Source of the DNA: Bacillus cereus
GTDB lineage: Bacteria; Bacillota; Bacilli; Bacillales; Bacillaceae_G
Assembly: GCF_025917685.1 (NCBI RefSeq)
Contig: NZ_CP089518.1
Span: 3,473,001 to 3,537,000 of the forward strand
Reading direction: 5' to 3'
DNA: 64,000 bases
Position numbers and translations under genes: made by a program. The notes under the pieces were generated by a model. It was not told the DNA's origin. It did not search any database and saw only the letters and a list, made by a program, of their open reading frames with translations. Shown here piece by piece: positions 10,445 through 19,523 of this stretch (positions within the stretch are counted from its first letter, which is position 1; every line of letters starts with the position of its first letter).

Positions 10445-11602
10445 TTACCTTATAGCTTCCTTACCCTCTATTCCATATAACGTTAACCACTCAAGAATAT
10501 TATTATTGATATCAAAACCTAATTTTGAAATATTATTAATTATTACTCCCTTTTCAGGTCTTTCTTTTAGTAGAGCTTTATAAATTTCTGTAGACCATAT
10601 TTCAATTTTTTCATCTAAGCCAACAAACGACATTATACCTAAGCCCATATCAGTATTTTTAGGTATTGTATCCGCCACAACACAAGGTACGCCTGCACAT
10701 TGTGCTTCCAATGTCACAATACCGAACCCCTCAAATAAAGAAGGAAAGATAAAAACATCTAAAACATTCATAATTACCGGAACGTCTGTTCTCACCCCTA
10801 AAAATCTAATGTTTTCATAAATACCTAGTTCTTTTGCTTTCAATTCAATAGAAGTTTTTAACGGACCATCCCCTGCTAAAATAGCGATAAAATTCGTATC
10901 CCTCTTTAAAATCTCCTTTAAAACTTGTAAGATAAAAATATGATTCTTCGATTCCGAAAAACGGCCTATATGCCCAATTAATTTCGCAGTATCCGGTATA
11001 CAAAGTTCTTTTCTTACACTAGAAATCTCCTCTATATCCACATCAATAAATTGTTTTATATCTATTCCATTTTTAATCAATTCCACCTTATTATTGTGAA
11101 GCATCTTTTCACCAAATAAAAAACGCGCCGCTTCAGCACTGCACGCACAATAGTCTGTTCCAGCATATTTAATAATAGATTGCAGTATCTTTAGGGTAAC
11201 TCTTGCTGTGACTCCAGATCCTTGTGGCCAATTATTACTGTGAGAATGGCAAATTCGCTTTTTTATACCAGCCTTTTTTGCAGCCACAGCTACAAAACCA
11301 CCTTGATAATCCGTATGTGCATGTACAGCTACATATTGACTATCAGACATTATTTTTGTAAGTTCTTTAATATATGCCAAAGGCCCTACTTGTCCTAGAC
11401 TTGGTATTCTATATACTCTCCCTCCTAATGCTGTTATTTCATCATCGTAATCACACTTCCCACTTCCATGAGATACAAAATCAAATTGAAGTTGCTCTCT
11501 ATCTATTTTCCTATACATATTCATTATTAGAGTTTCGGCACCGCCCCGATTCATAGCACTGACAATGTGCAAAATTCTTTTGGCTTTTTTAGTCTTAAGC
11601 AT
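10445..11602 (-). CDS. Glycosyltransferase family 4, EpsF-like
   Basis: A 385-residue GT4 enzyme opening with ILHIVSAMNRGGAETLIMN, followed by CHSHSNNW, HIGRFSESKNH, AGDGPLKTSIE and PSLFEGFGIVTLEAQ (E-x7-E). It is closely paralogous to the product at 13650-14759, sharing the opening almost residue for residue. GGGGTAG sits six bases before the ATG at 11602. It is probably one of the chain-extending transferases of the EPS unit. Donor sugar unknown. Confidence 0.88.
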   Translation of the reverse strand: MLKTKKAKRILHIVSAMNRGGAETLIMNMYRKIDREQLQFDFVSHGSGKCDYDDEITALGGRVYRIPSLGQVGPLAYIKELTKIMSDSQYVAVHAHTDYQGGFVAVAAKKAGIKKRICHSHSNNWPQGSGVTARVTLKILQSIIKYAGTDYCACSAEAARFLFGEKMLHNNKVELIKNGIDIKQFIDVDIEEISSVRKELCIPDTAKLIGHIGRFSESKNHIFILQVLKEILKRDTNFIAILAGDGPLKTSIELKAKELGIYENIRFLGVRTDVPVIMNVLDVFIFPSLFEGFGIVTLEAQCAGVPCVVADTIPKNTDMGLGIMSFVGLDEKIEIWSTEIYKALLKERPEKGVIINNISKLGFDINNNILEWLTLYGIEGKEAIR

Positions 11603-11650
11603 TGAAATCTACCCCAATCTTACAATCAATCCCCTATATTTAACCCTTTA

Positions 11651-12715
11651 TTATCCAAGTAAATTGCTCTTATAGATAATACCCAAAGTAATGATATGTT
11701 CATAAACAAAATAGATAAAATAGCATACCAGGATACTATAATAAATTAATTTCTGATCCTTCTGTGTAAATAACTTTACAACCCAAGAAATTAATATTAA
11801 TTGATATAATCCAAAATAAATCGAAAATCTTGCAAAAATCCAATTTTGAGTTGAAATAATCATAAAAACTAGACCTAATAATGCCATATTTACGATATAA
11901 TCACTCTTCGGAAAAAGTTTTCTTAGTTTATGCCTCCCAATAAAAGCAAGGATGAGCGGCGCTGAATCCACAGCAACCCTCAATATATTGGCTCCACCTT
12001 CGTGAAAATTCTTATATTCACCATATTGTGTATCTTCTATAGCCGTAAAAAATAACGTTGAAAATTGATTAAATCCAATTACAATTATTACAGCAAAAAC
12101 AAGAAGGATACATGTCATTACTGACCAAGATTTCCTTCGAACTAAAAAATATATTGGAATTAAAACAAGCGCACTTTGATGAAAAGTTGAAGCAATAAGA
12201 ACTATTAAAATATACATTTTCCAGTTACCATTCAAAATATATTTGGTCGCAGCGAAAATAATAGCTGCAGCTAAGCACTGCCTTATTCCATTCATAGAAA
12301 CTAAATACATCCCAGACGTTATATACACATAGAGACTTATTTCAATTAACCTTGAATATTTATATAGAGTAAGTACAATTAACACATTTGTTATCAACGC
12401 TGTAATAAAAACCATGACTTGAGGATCATCGGTGTACCCCTTTAAAATCATTTGAAATATATTGAATCCCATGTCTTTATTATTCTGGATATATTCCCAA
12501 TTAAATTCGGCAACAGTATATGCATGCATATAAAAATAAGTATCCCCAATATTATTTCTAAGCCCTGACACTAATACAAGAGATAGAACCGCCATCAAAA
12601 TTAAAAACTGATTTGGCTTTATCGATGTAAGACTATTAGTCACTGGTATAGCAAAATATCTTGCAAAAAATGCGAGTATGAATACTATAGCAAGATTCAT
12701 CCAAAGTATGGTCAT
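11651..12715 (-). CDS. EpsG-family membrane protein, likely EPS polymerase
   Basis: A 354-residue, very hydrophobic protein with about nine or ten predicted membrane helices. Motifs near the centre (MNGIRQCLAAAIIFAATKY, then FHQSALVLIPIYFL) are the hallmark of the EpsG/Wzy-like family: SG-R-Q near residue 155 and H-x-S-A near residue 185. These proteins polymerise flipped repeat units outside the membrane. Start ATG at 12715 follows GAGAGG. It lies between glycosyltransferase genes, as epsG does in the B. subtilis eps operon. Confidence 0.85.
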   Translation of the reverse strand: MTILWMNLAIVFILAFFARYFAIPVTNSLTSIKPNQFLILMAVLSLVLVSGLRNNIGDTYFYMHAYTVAEFNWEYIQNNKDMGFNIFQMILKGYTDDPQVMVFITALITNVLIVLTLYKYSRLIEISLYVYITSGMYLVSMNGIRQCLAAAIIFAATKYILNGNWKMYILIVLIASTFHQSALVLIPIYFLVRRKSWSVMTCILLVFAVIIVIGFNQFSTLFFTAIEDTQYGEYKNFHEGGANILRVAVDSAPLILAFIGRHKLRKLFPKSDYIVNMALLGLVFMIISTQNWIFARFSIYFGLYQLILISWVVKLFTQKDQKLIYYSILVCYFIYFVYEHIITLGIIYKSNLLG

Positions 12716-12750
12716 TATTCTGTCCTCTCATTTAATTACTAAATAAGTCT

Positions 12751-13644
12751 CTACATGTTTACTTTCATTTTTGTTTTCATTGTAATGTAACTATAAAGGA
12801 TAGCCCCAAATGGTAGTGCGCAAAGTGTCAGTCCTTTACATGGCGATTCTTGTATAAACCTTCTATTTCTCGATATGAAACTACTAGATACATAATGTAT
12901 AGCTTGCCTATACTTAAATAGTCGATTAGTAAATGGTAGTTTCATTAGTTCCTTGCGATAAAAAGCAAACCCTCTTGGATTTTTACGATATTGATTTAGC
13001 ATATTCATTGATGATCCATCAGCCATGTATTCTACATAACAAAGCGCTTCGTTCATTAGTAACATCTCATACTGTTGATCTAACATATAGTATTTATATG
13101 CTAACCCTACATATTTTTCATTTTTAAAAATTGGGTATGGATATTTCTTAGTCAATTCTGTGCGATAGATCAATTTTTTATCACCTGTGACACCATGTTT
13201 GTTGTAAAGATCAAAAAGCGTGGAGTGTTTAAGGTTCTCTGGTAACTTTGAACCAATTATTTGCCCATTTGTATACAAATCCAATCCAATTATCCCACTA
13301 ACTTCTTCATTCCCATAGCTACTCCAAAAAGAAAGGATTTTTTCTACAGCATCATCGGGCATATAATCATCAGAATCAATACAAACATTTAGCTCCGTTT
13401 CAATCATTTCATATGCTGTATTATGAGCACCATGCATCCCTTGATTTTGTTGCCAATGATACATAATTTTGATATGTTTTTCAGCTATCCAACTATCCAC
13501 CAATTCTTTTGTGTTATCATTAGATCCGTCATCTATTATTAACCATATAAAACTCTTACATGTTTGACGTTTTAAACTCTCATAACAATTTGTAAGACAA
13601 TACGCTCTATTATAAGTAGGGGTGAAAATCGTTAAATTCTCCAT
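12751..13644 (-). CDS. Glycosyltransferase family 2
   Basis: A GT-A transferase of about 297 residues. LTIFTPTYNRAYCLTNCYES opens the fold, IIDDGSNDNTKELV follows, and CIDSDDYMPDDAVEKIL is the DxD region. The C-terminus (about 225-297) is basic and may contact the membrane. The start chosen is ATG at 13644 because GAGGTG lies six bases upstream; the in-frame GTG at 13653 is part of that site. Only five bases separate it from the upstream GT4 gene, so translation is probably coupled. Confidence 0.87.
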   Translation of the reverse strand: MENLTIFTPTYNRAYCLTNCYESLKRQTCKSFIWLIIDDGSNDNTKELVDSWIAEKHIKIMYHWQQNQGMHGAHNTAYEMIETELNVCIDSDDYMPDDAVEKILSFWSSYGNEEVSGIIGLDLYTNGQIIGSKLPENLKHSTLFDLYNKHGVTGDKKLIYRTELTKKYPYPIFKNEKYVGLAYKYYMLDQQYEMLLMNEALCYVEYMADGSSMNMLNQYRKNPRGFAFYRKELMKLPFTNRLFKYRQAIHYVSSSFISRNRRFIQESPCKGLTLCALPFGAILYSYITMKTKMKVNM

Positions 13645-13649
13645 ATTCC

Positions 13650-14759
13650 TCACCTCGAAAGTACTGAATAATAGTCTTGAGTTAATTCTGCCGTATGTTT
13701 TATATCGTAGCCTTTGTCTAAAAATACTTGAGCTGGTATTTTTCTCGAAAAATTACTAATTTCTATATTTTTCATTTTTTCTATCCAAGCCTTTTTATCT
13801 GTTAGAGGAACATGTTCAACTAGGTTCATTCCCAAGTCCACTTCTTTCGTAATTGCATCTGATATAATACAAGGCAAACCAACTCCTTGCGCCTCTATGA
13901 GAGTAAGTGGTAATCCCTCATGTATGGATGGAAAAACAAATGCATCAAATGCTTGAAGTACCCTCTCTATATCGGCTCGTATCCCAAGAAATCTTATATG
14001 CTTCTCCAAATTCAATTCCCTTACTTGATTTTCAATTTCCACACGAAGTGGCCCTTCTCCAGCTAATAAAAGCATTGAATTCGGCCTAACTCGAGTTAAC
14101 TGCGCAAATAATTCTATAAGGTAGATATGGTTTTTTTGACGAGCAAACCTTCCAACATGGCCAATAACAATAGCATCTTGCTCAATTTGTAATTCTTCTC
14201 TTACTTGTTTTCGCATTTCTGGACAGAACAAAAATCTATCACAATCAATTCCATTTTTTAAGATTTTAGCTACATCGGCTTTATCCGCAAATAGCCATCT
14301 GGCAGCAGCATTTGAACATGCTAACAAATGCGTTGCACATGTACCTATAGATTTTCCTGCATACCATTTATAGATTTTTGCAGCAGCACCACCTTCACTA
14401 CTAGTATTGTGACTATGCGCAATCCTAACTGGCACTCTTGCTTTTTTAGCTGAACGAAGGACAAATCCACTCATTTTATCCATATGTGAATGAACGATTT
14501 TATATTGCGGATGAGAGCTAAAGAAAGTATCTAGCGCCTTTATATAGCCTCTATGACCAACGTCTGTAACATATGGAATTCTATGAACTTTTCCGCCTAA
14601 CTTTACTATTTCTTCATCAAATACACCCTCTTTACAAGTTAAAAAATCAAATTGTACTTTTGAGCGGTCTATATTACGATACAAATTCATAATTAAAGTT
14701 TCGGCTCCGCCTCTATTCATATTTACGACTACATGTAATACTCTCAATGGAGTGCCCAA
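13650..14759 (-). CDS. Glycosyltransferase family 4, EpsF-like
   Basis: A 369-residue GT4 protein with the opening RVLHVVVNMNRGGAETLIMN, AHSHNTS, GHVGRFARQKNH, AGEGPLRVEIE and PSIHEGLPLTLIEAQ. The start is TTG at 14759, with GGAGG seven bases upstream. This TTG lies inside the last codons of the upstream gene (16-base overlap), so expression is likely coupled. It corresponds in position and family to epsF of B. subtilis. A second copy of the same type lies at 10445-11602. Confidence 0.88.
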   Translation of the reverse strand: MGTPLRVLHVVVNMNRGGAETLIMNLYRNIDRSKVQFDFLTCKEGVFDEEIVKLGGKVHRIPYVTDVGHRGYIKALDTFFSSHPQYKIVHSHMDKMSGFVLRSAKKARVPVRIAHSHNTSSEGGAAAKIYKWYAGKSIGTCATHLLACSNAAARWLFADKADVAKILKNGIDCDRFLFCPEMRKQVREELQIEQDAIVIGHVGRFARQKNHIYLIELFAQLTRVRPNSMLLLAGEGPLRVEIENQVRELNLEKHIRFLGIRADIERVLQAFDAFVFPSIHEGLPLTLIEAQGVGLPCIISDAITKEVDLGMNLVEHVPLTDKKAWIEKMKNIEISNFSRKIPAQVFLDKGYDIKHTAELTQDYYSVLSR

Positions 14760-15901
14760 TTTAAATCCTCCATTTCATCCATATATGTTGTATAAATTTC
14801 TTGTTTCTCTTTCAACACTTCATTAACTGAATATTCACTTGTAATAATAGTACGTCCACACTGTCCAAACTGCGCTTGTAATTTAGTATTTTTAGAAATG
14901 AAATTTATTCTTTCAGACATCGTCTTTATATCATCACGATCTATAATCCAACCATTTTTATTACTAATAATTAGCTCCCTATGTCCCCGATTATCAGTAG
15001 CTACAACCGGAAGTCCACAAGCCATAGCTTCCATAATATTAACTGGTAAACCTTCCCGGTAACTCGATGCAACAGCTAAGTCACACATCTGCAACAAAGA
15101 GGCTATATCATTTCTATAACCAAGAAAGTGAACCATATTACTCACGCCTAGTTGGGTCGCTATTTTTTTGCACTCTTCTATTAACGGTCCTTCCCCAGCA
15201 AGTAGAAGCTTTGCATGTGGAATTTCATTTTTCAATTGTGCTACTACATGGATTAAAAAACTTTGATTTTTATTCTTATTAAATTCAGCAGCATAACACA
15301 TTAAAAAATCTTGTGGATTATAGCCAAATTGTAGTTTTAATTCTTGCTTTTCAGTTTCAGTTACAGGAGCAAATTGCTCTATATCTACCCCTACACCATG
15401 AACGAGTTTAATATCTTTCGCTTGAAAACGATGTTTAACTGCTAAATTGTAATCTTCTTCGTTAATTGTTATTAGGCAGTCCGTATTAATCGCTAAACTC
15501 CTTTCAATTGGATAATATAGAAGCCAATTTATGAATGGTGACCCTTTACAAAAATGAAATCCATGTGCTGTATATACGACTTTTGTTCCTTGCTGCCTTG
15601 CTTTTCGAGCAGCTAAACGAGCAATTACTCCTCCCATAGGCGTATGACAATGAATGATTTTATATTTATTTTGATGAATAATTGATTTTAGTTTTTTATA
15701 TGCATGAAAATTTTGTATGCTGAGAGGTGATCTTTGGATAGGAATATTATATTTTTGAGTTACGTACGGAAGATGTATATTCCCATTCGCTGCAACATGT
15801 ACTTCCCATCCTTGGTCTGTAAACCATTTCAAATACGGTAAATGAAAAGCTTTAAAATGATAATCCACAGTTGCACAAAACAGAACTTTTTTAGACACCA
15901 T
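14744..15901 (-). CDS. Glycosyltransferase family 4, EpsD-like
   Basis: A GT4 enzyme of about 385 residues. It opens VLFCATVDYHFKAFHLPYLKW, typical of EpsD/CapM-like transferases, and continues with VHCHTPMGGVIARLAARKAR, TAHGFHFCKG, AGEGPLIEECKK and SSYREGLPVNIMEAM. ATG at 15901 is preferred over the GTG nine bases earlier, although the ribosome site (GGGTG) is modest. It follows the EpsC-type gene by 33 bases. By analogy with B. subtilis it would act early on the lipid-linked sugar. Inference only. Confidence 0.87.
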   Translation of the reverse strand: MVSKKVLFCATVDYHFKAFHLPYLKWFTDQGWEVHVAANGNIHLPYVTQKYNIPIQRSPLSIQNFHAYKKLKSIIHQNKYKIIHCHTPMGGVIARLAARKARQQGTKVVYTAHGFHFCKGSPFINWLLYYPIERSLAINTDCLITINEEDYNLAVKHRFQAKDIKLVHGVGVDIEQFAPVTETEKQELKLQFGYNPQDFLMCYAAEFNKNKNQSFLIHVVAQLKNEIPHAKLLLAGEGPLIEECKKIATQLGVSNMVHFLGYRNDIASLLQMCDLAVASSYREGLPVNIMEAMACGLPVVATDNRGHRELIISNKNGWIIDRDDIKTMSERINFISKNTKLQAQFGQCGRTIITSEYSVNEVLKEKQEIYTTYMDEMEDLNWALH

Positions 15902-15933
15902 CCCACGCACCCGTCTTATATAAATTTTTTCTA

Positions 15934-17760
15934 TTAACCTGATACCGGTATTAACACCTTTAAAGTTTTACGCTGATTTACTAACTTTAACAATCGTTTT
16001 CTTAATTCTACTTCGTTTAAATCGGTATAACTTGAAATGAACTCTTCAATTTCTTCTATACGAACATTCATTTCTTGCCCTACATAAATTCTCGGATGAA
16101 CTTGTTTCTCATTCATTTCACCTTCTTTTAGTAATTCTTCAAAAAGTTTCTCCCCTGGACGTATACCAGTAAATTCTATTCCTATTTCATCTACAGAATT
16201 TCCTGATAATCGAATTAGATTTTTAGCAAGATCGACAATTTTTACTGGTTCTCCCATGTCTAATACAAAAATCTCTCCACCTTTAGCTAAAGCACCCGCT
16301 TGCACTACAAGTCTTGATGCTTCCGGAATTGTCATAAAATACCGAACCATATCAGGATGAGTAACTGTAACTGGTCCACCATTTTGAATTTGCTTCTTAA
16401 ATAAAGGTATAACACTCCCTCTACTTCCTAAGACATTCCCAAAGCGTACAGTAACAAATTTTGTATGACTTAATTTATCTTTATTTTGAATAACCATCTC
16501 CGCCAATTTTTTCGTTGCTCCCATAACACTCGTCGGATTCACTGCTTTATCCGAAGAAATCATGACAAATGTTCCCACTCCATGCGCTCTCGCTGCCTCT
16601 GCTATATTCATAGTCCCAATCAAATTATTTTTAACAGCCTCTTCAGGATTATTCTCCATTAGAGGTACATGTTTATGTGCAGCTGCATGATATACGACAT
16701 TTGGAAGATGTTTACTCATAATTAAATTCATCTTTTTTTCATCTTGTATATCTGCGATTTCAGGAATAAACGTGCCTTTCATATCTCCATATTTTTCGTT
16801 TAATTCCATTTCTATAGAATATATACTGTTTTCCCCATGCCCTAGTAAAATCAACTTTTTCGGCCTAAATTTTGCAATTTGTCTACAAATTTCCGAACCA
16901 ATTGAGCCACCTGCACCAGTAACTAAAATAACTTTATCCGTTATATAATCTGAAATAATATTCACATCAAGCTCAACAGGATCCCGCCCTAATAAATCTT
17001 CTACTTGAACATCCCTGAATTCATTCACCGAAACTTTACCTGTTACTAAATCTTCTAACATCGGAAGAATTTGAGTTTTCACTTGCGTTTTTAAACATTC
17101 TTTTAAAATAGCATTTCGATCACTTTTGTTTAGCGAAGGAATTGCCAAAATAATATTTTCAATATTCAGTCTTCTGGTTACATACTCAATTTGATTACTA
17201 CCACCCATTACTGAAATTCCTAAAATATCAAGATTGTGTTTTTTTACATTATCATCAATAAATGCGACTGGCATTAATTCGGCAGCACTATTCTTTAACA
17301 ACTGTCTTGCAACCATTGTCCCGGCTGAGCCAGCACCAACAATTAAAGTTCGTTTTTTATCACCCTTTTTTACATAATAAGTATCTCTATACATTCTCCA
17401 TATAAAACGCGAACCACCAATTAATAAAATATGGATCATCCAAGTTACAACTAACAATCGAAAATACATTTTTTGCATTATAATTTGTTGCATAACCGCT
17501 GTAGTGATAATAGAAAATGTAACAACTTTGCATATAATGAGTAATTCACCTATACTTGCATATTCCCAAGCTTTTTTGTATAAATTATAAACAAAAGCAA
17601 ACAAATGATGACTTAATAATAAAGTGATAGAGCTAATAACTGATGATAAGGTGATAACACTGAAGCTAGCATTTACAAAGAAATAACTAAAAAAAATAGC
17701 ACTTAACACAATCAGTGAATCCATTAAAAGCAATAACGATATCCTCCGCCGATACGTCAT
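15934..17760 (-). CDS. epsC: EpsC-type membrane nucleotide-sugar 4,6-dehydratase
   Basis: About 608 residues. Numbering from the chosen ATG at 17760, membrane helices fill roughly residues 8-118, a first Rossmann site reads VGAGSAGT near 141-148, and the SDR domain begins TGAGGSIG at 281-288. The active-site stretch has SSDKAV (402-407) and a Met where most SDR enzymes have Tyr (NPTSVMGATKK), as in PglF-type UDP-GlcNAc 4,6-dehydratases. It would make a UDP-4-keto-6-deoxy sugar for the EPS. An AAAGGAGG site supports ATG at 17760; the frame stays open 14 codons further, into the leader. It is preceded by a long structured leader. Confidence 0.92.
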   Translation of the reverse strand: MTYRRRISLLLLMDSLIVLSAIFFSYFFVNASFSVITLSSVISSITLLLSHHLFAFVYNLYKKAWEYASIGELLIICKVVTFSIITTAVMQQIIMQKMYFRLLVVTWMIHILLIGGSRFIWRMYRDTYYVKKGDKKRTLIVGAGSAGTMVARQLLKNSAAELMPVAFIDDNVKKHNLDILGISVMGGSNQIEYVTRRLNIENIILAIPSLNKSDRNAILKECLKTQVKTQILPMLEDLVTGKVSVNEFRDVQVEDLLGRDPVELDVNIISDYITDKVILVTGAGGSIGSEICRQIAKFRPKKLILLGHGENSIYSIEMELNEKYGDMKGTFIPEIADIQDEKKMNLIMSKHLPNVVYHAAAHKHVPLMENNPEEAVKNNLIGTMNIAEAARAHGVGTFVMISSDKAVNPTSVMGATKKLAEMVIQNKDKLSHTKFVTVRFGNVLGSRGSVIPLFKKQIQNGGPVTVTHPDMVRYFMTIPEASRLVVQAGALAKGGEIFVLDMGEPVKIVDLAKNLIRLSGNSVDEIGIEFTGIRPGEKLFEELLKEGEMNEKQVHPRIYVGQEMNVRIEEIEEFISSYTDLNEVELRKRLLKLVNQRKTLKVLIPVSG

Positions 17761-17806
17761 GTAACTTCCTCCTTTAATCAATTCCATACATAACTCTTTC
17801 AAATTT

Positions 17807-17856
17807 AAAGTTTCTAACTATATTCTCTTTATTAAAAACACATAGTTAGAAACTTT
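17807..17856 (-). terminator. Long hairpin at the end of the epsC leader (possible regulated terminator)
   Basis: Perfect 15-base arms AAAGTTTCTAACTAT (17807-17821) and ATAGTTAGAAACTTT (17842-17856) flank a 20-base loop, directly after the structured leader and about 45 bases before the epsC-type start. The bases that follow on the minus strand (AAATTTGAAAG) give only a weak U-tract. It could be the terminator that the upstream leader RNA overrides, or an mRNA processing or stability stem. Confidence 0.45.
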
Positions 17857-17861
17857 AATAA

Positions 17862-17993
17862 AACATGGGCATCTAACCCGGCCTCACATTACACTCTTGA
17901 TGACTCGCATCTAAGGTTGTTTTCACAACCCACAGCATAATCGAGTGCCTCCGTTGATAGCGGTAAGGAGACATCACCACATCGTAGCTCTTC
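17862..17993 (-). ncRNA. Structured leader upstream of epsC, candidate epsC/EAR RNA
   Basis: About 130 non-coding bases lie between the kinase and epsC-type genes, the exact place where Bacillales carry the EAR element, a processive antitermination RNA of eps operons. On the minus strand I see a UCUCC/GGAGG stem (around 17956-17975), an ACUCG/CGAGU stem enclosing a GGUUGU-GAAA-ACAACC hairpin (around 17900-17945), and a GGG/CCC pair near 17866-17880. The position and strong structure support the call; I cannot check the covariance model here. Confidence 0.6.
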
Positions 17994-18065
17994 AAAAAAT
18001 TCTTTATAAAGAACATCTTAATATAAGAATATTAAATTTATTTTTCTAAAGTACATTTATGTTAT

Positions 18066-18728
18066 TTATACTTTCCCATTCAAAATTGCACCCAATATTC
18101 TACTTTTCGTAAAACTTAACGCTCTTTTCGTTTCAATCGCATCTTCGTTCACAGTACGATTATAACGAATCACCAATAATACTCCTTCACACTTATCAGC
18201 TAATACACTCGTATCTGTTACTTCTAATACAGGAGAAGAATCAAATAATATGATGTCGTACCATCCCATCGCCTTTTGAATTAACATATCCATTGCATCT
18301 GAACTAAGTACTTCAGATGGATTGAATGGTATCGGTCCGCTAGTTAATACATCCAGACTTTCCATCTCTGTTTTTTTCACAGCGCCCTCTAAAGTTGTTT
18401 TTCCGTTCAATATATCAGTTAATCCAATTGTATTTTCTACTCCAAACATTTCATGAATCGTTGGTGTTCGTAAATTTGCATCTATTACCAATACTTTTTC
18501 ACCTTTTTGTGCTATTGAGACTGCTAAATTAACTGTAATCGTTGATTTCCCTTCACCATACCTCGGAGAAGTAATAACTATAGTTCTGCTTTTATGAATA
18601 GATGAAGATAATTGAAGGTTTGTTCGAAGCGAACGATACTGCTCCGAAATTTTCGATCTTGGAGCGGTATGTACAATTATACTTTCTCCTTTAACTTTAT
18701 TTGTTTTTCGTCTATTTTTGTATGCCAC
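18066..18728 (-). CDS. CpsD/CapB-type BY-kinase (EpsB-like), lacks a tyrosine tail
   Basis: A 220-residue cytoplasmic P-loop ATPase that pairs with the Wzz-type membrane protein to control EPS chain length. It has the Walker A motif SPRYGEGKST (54-63, K61), the Walker A' motif VIDANLR (81-87) and the Walker B motif IILFDSSPV (about 159-167). A GTG start at 18728 lies inside the end of the upstream gene (52-base overlap) and follows GGAGGG, which suggests coupling. The protein stops at ILGAILNGKV without the Tyr-rich C-terminal cluster that these kinases usually autophosphorylate. It may therefore signal differently or be a truncated allele. Confidence 0.88.
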   Translation of the reverse strand: MAYKNRRKTNKVKGESIIVHTAPRSKISEQYRSLRTNLQLSSSIHKSRTIVITSPRYGEGKSTITVNLAVSIAQKGEKVLVIDANLRTPTIHEMFGVENTIGLTDILNGKTTLEGAVKKTEMESLDVLTSGPIPFNPSEVLSSDAMDMLIQKAMGWYDIILFDSSPVLEVTDTSVLADKCEGVLLVIRYNRTVNEDAIETKRALSFTKSRILGAILNGKV

Positions 18729-19417
18729 TCCGTTCCCTCCCCCAATAATACCGTATTTTTTTTACTGAATTTGTCTTTCACATTTTTTCTATTCATCTTA
18801 GATATTCCGCCCAAAACAGGGATATCTAACAATTGTTCAATTCGCCGTTCCGATTTGATTCTCTCATCAAGTGAATCCAATAAAAAAATGAATCCAATAC
18901 TGAGCACCATACCTATAGAGAATGCAATTAGTATCGTCTTAAAGTGATTTATATTTATAGGCATAGAATTTTTTTGAACTGGGTCTTCTGGTAATATACT
19001 CACATTATTAAAATTCAGTATATTCGCTACTTCTTTCTTATAAACAGCGGCTGTAGTATTTGCAATTTTATGAGCAAGTACAGGATCTATATCCACTACA
19101 TTTATTCTCATAATCTGGGACCCTTGCAAACTTTCTGTACTTATTTGTCCACTTAATGCACCTGCAGATCTGTTAATATTCAATTCAGCAGCCACTTTTT
19201 CTAATATTACAGGCTCATTTACCATCGCTTTCAATGTATTCATCGTTTCAGCATTAGCTTGAACAATAACCCTTGCTGAAGAGGCATACAATGGTGTTTT
19301 TACATATATACTATATATCGCTCCTGCTACTGTTGTGAGAGTTGTAAATAATAGAATGATCCAAATTCTTTTCCGTATAATAGTAAATAGATTTTTCAAA
19401 TTTATTTCTTTATCCAT
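18677..19417 (-). CDS. YveK/Wzz-type chain-length determinant membrane protein
   Basis: The first gene of the EPS operon, 246 residues. It has an N-terminal helix (about 17-40), an extracytoplasmic Wzz domain opening around IYSIYVKTPLYASSARVIVQ, and a second helix (about 165-188) after a proline/asparagine-rich stretch, the standard CapA/YveK layout. It acts as the membrane adaptor of the BY-kinase. I start it at ATG 19417, six bases after GAGGAGG. An upstream in-frame ATG at 19432 overlaps that site and is unlikely. Promoter-like boxes lie 107 bases upstream. Confidence 0.9.
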   Translation of the reverse strand: MDKEINLKNLFTIIRKRIWIILLFTTLTTVAGAIYSIYVKTPLYASSARVIVQANAETMNTLKAMVNEPVILEKVAAELNINRSAGALSGQISTESLQGSQIMRINVVDIDPVLAHKIANTTAAVYKKEVANILNFNNVSILPEDPVQKNSMPININHFKTILIAFSIGMVLSIGFIFLLDSLDERIKSERRIEQLLDIPVLGGISKMNRKNVKDKFSKKNTVLLGEGTEWHTKIDEKQIKLKEKV

Positions 19418-19523
19418 AATTCTCCTCCTCATTTAAAACCAATGAGCTTGAAATTGAAATTAAAAACTCCAGTACAATAACATTTTCATTCTTTTAAATA
19501 TACAAACATTACTAATTAATGCC

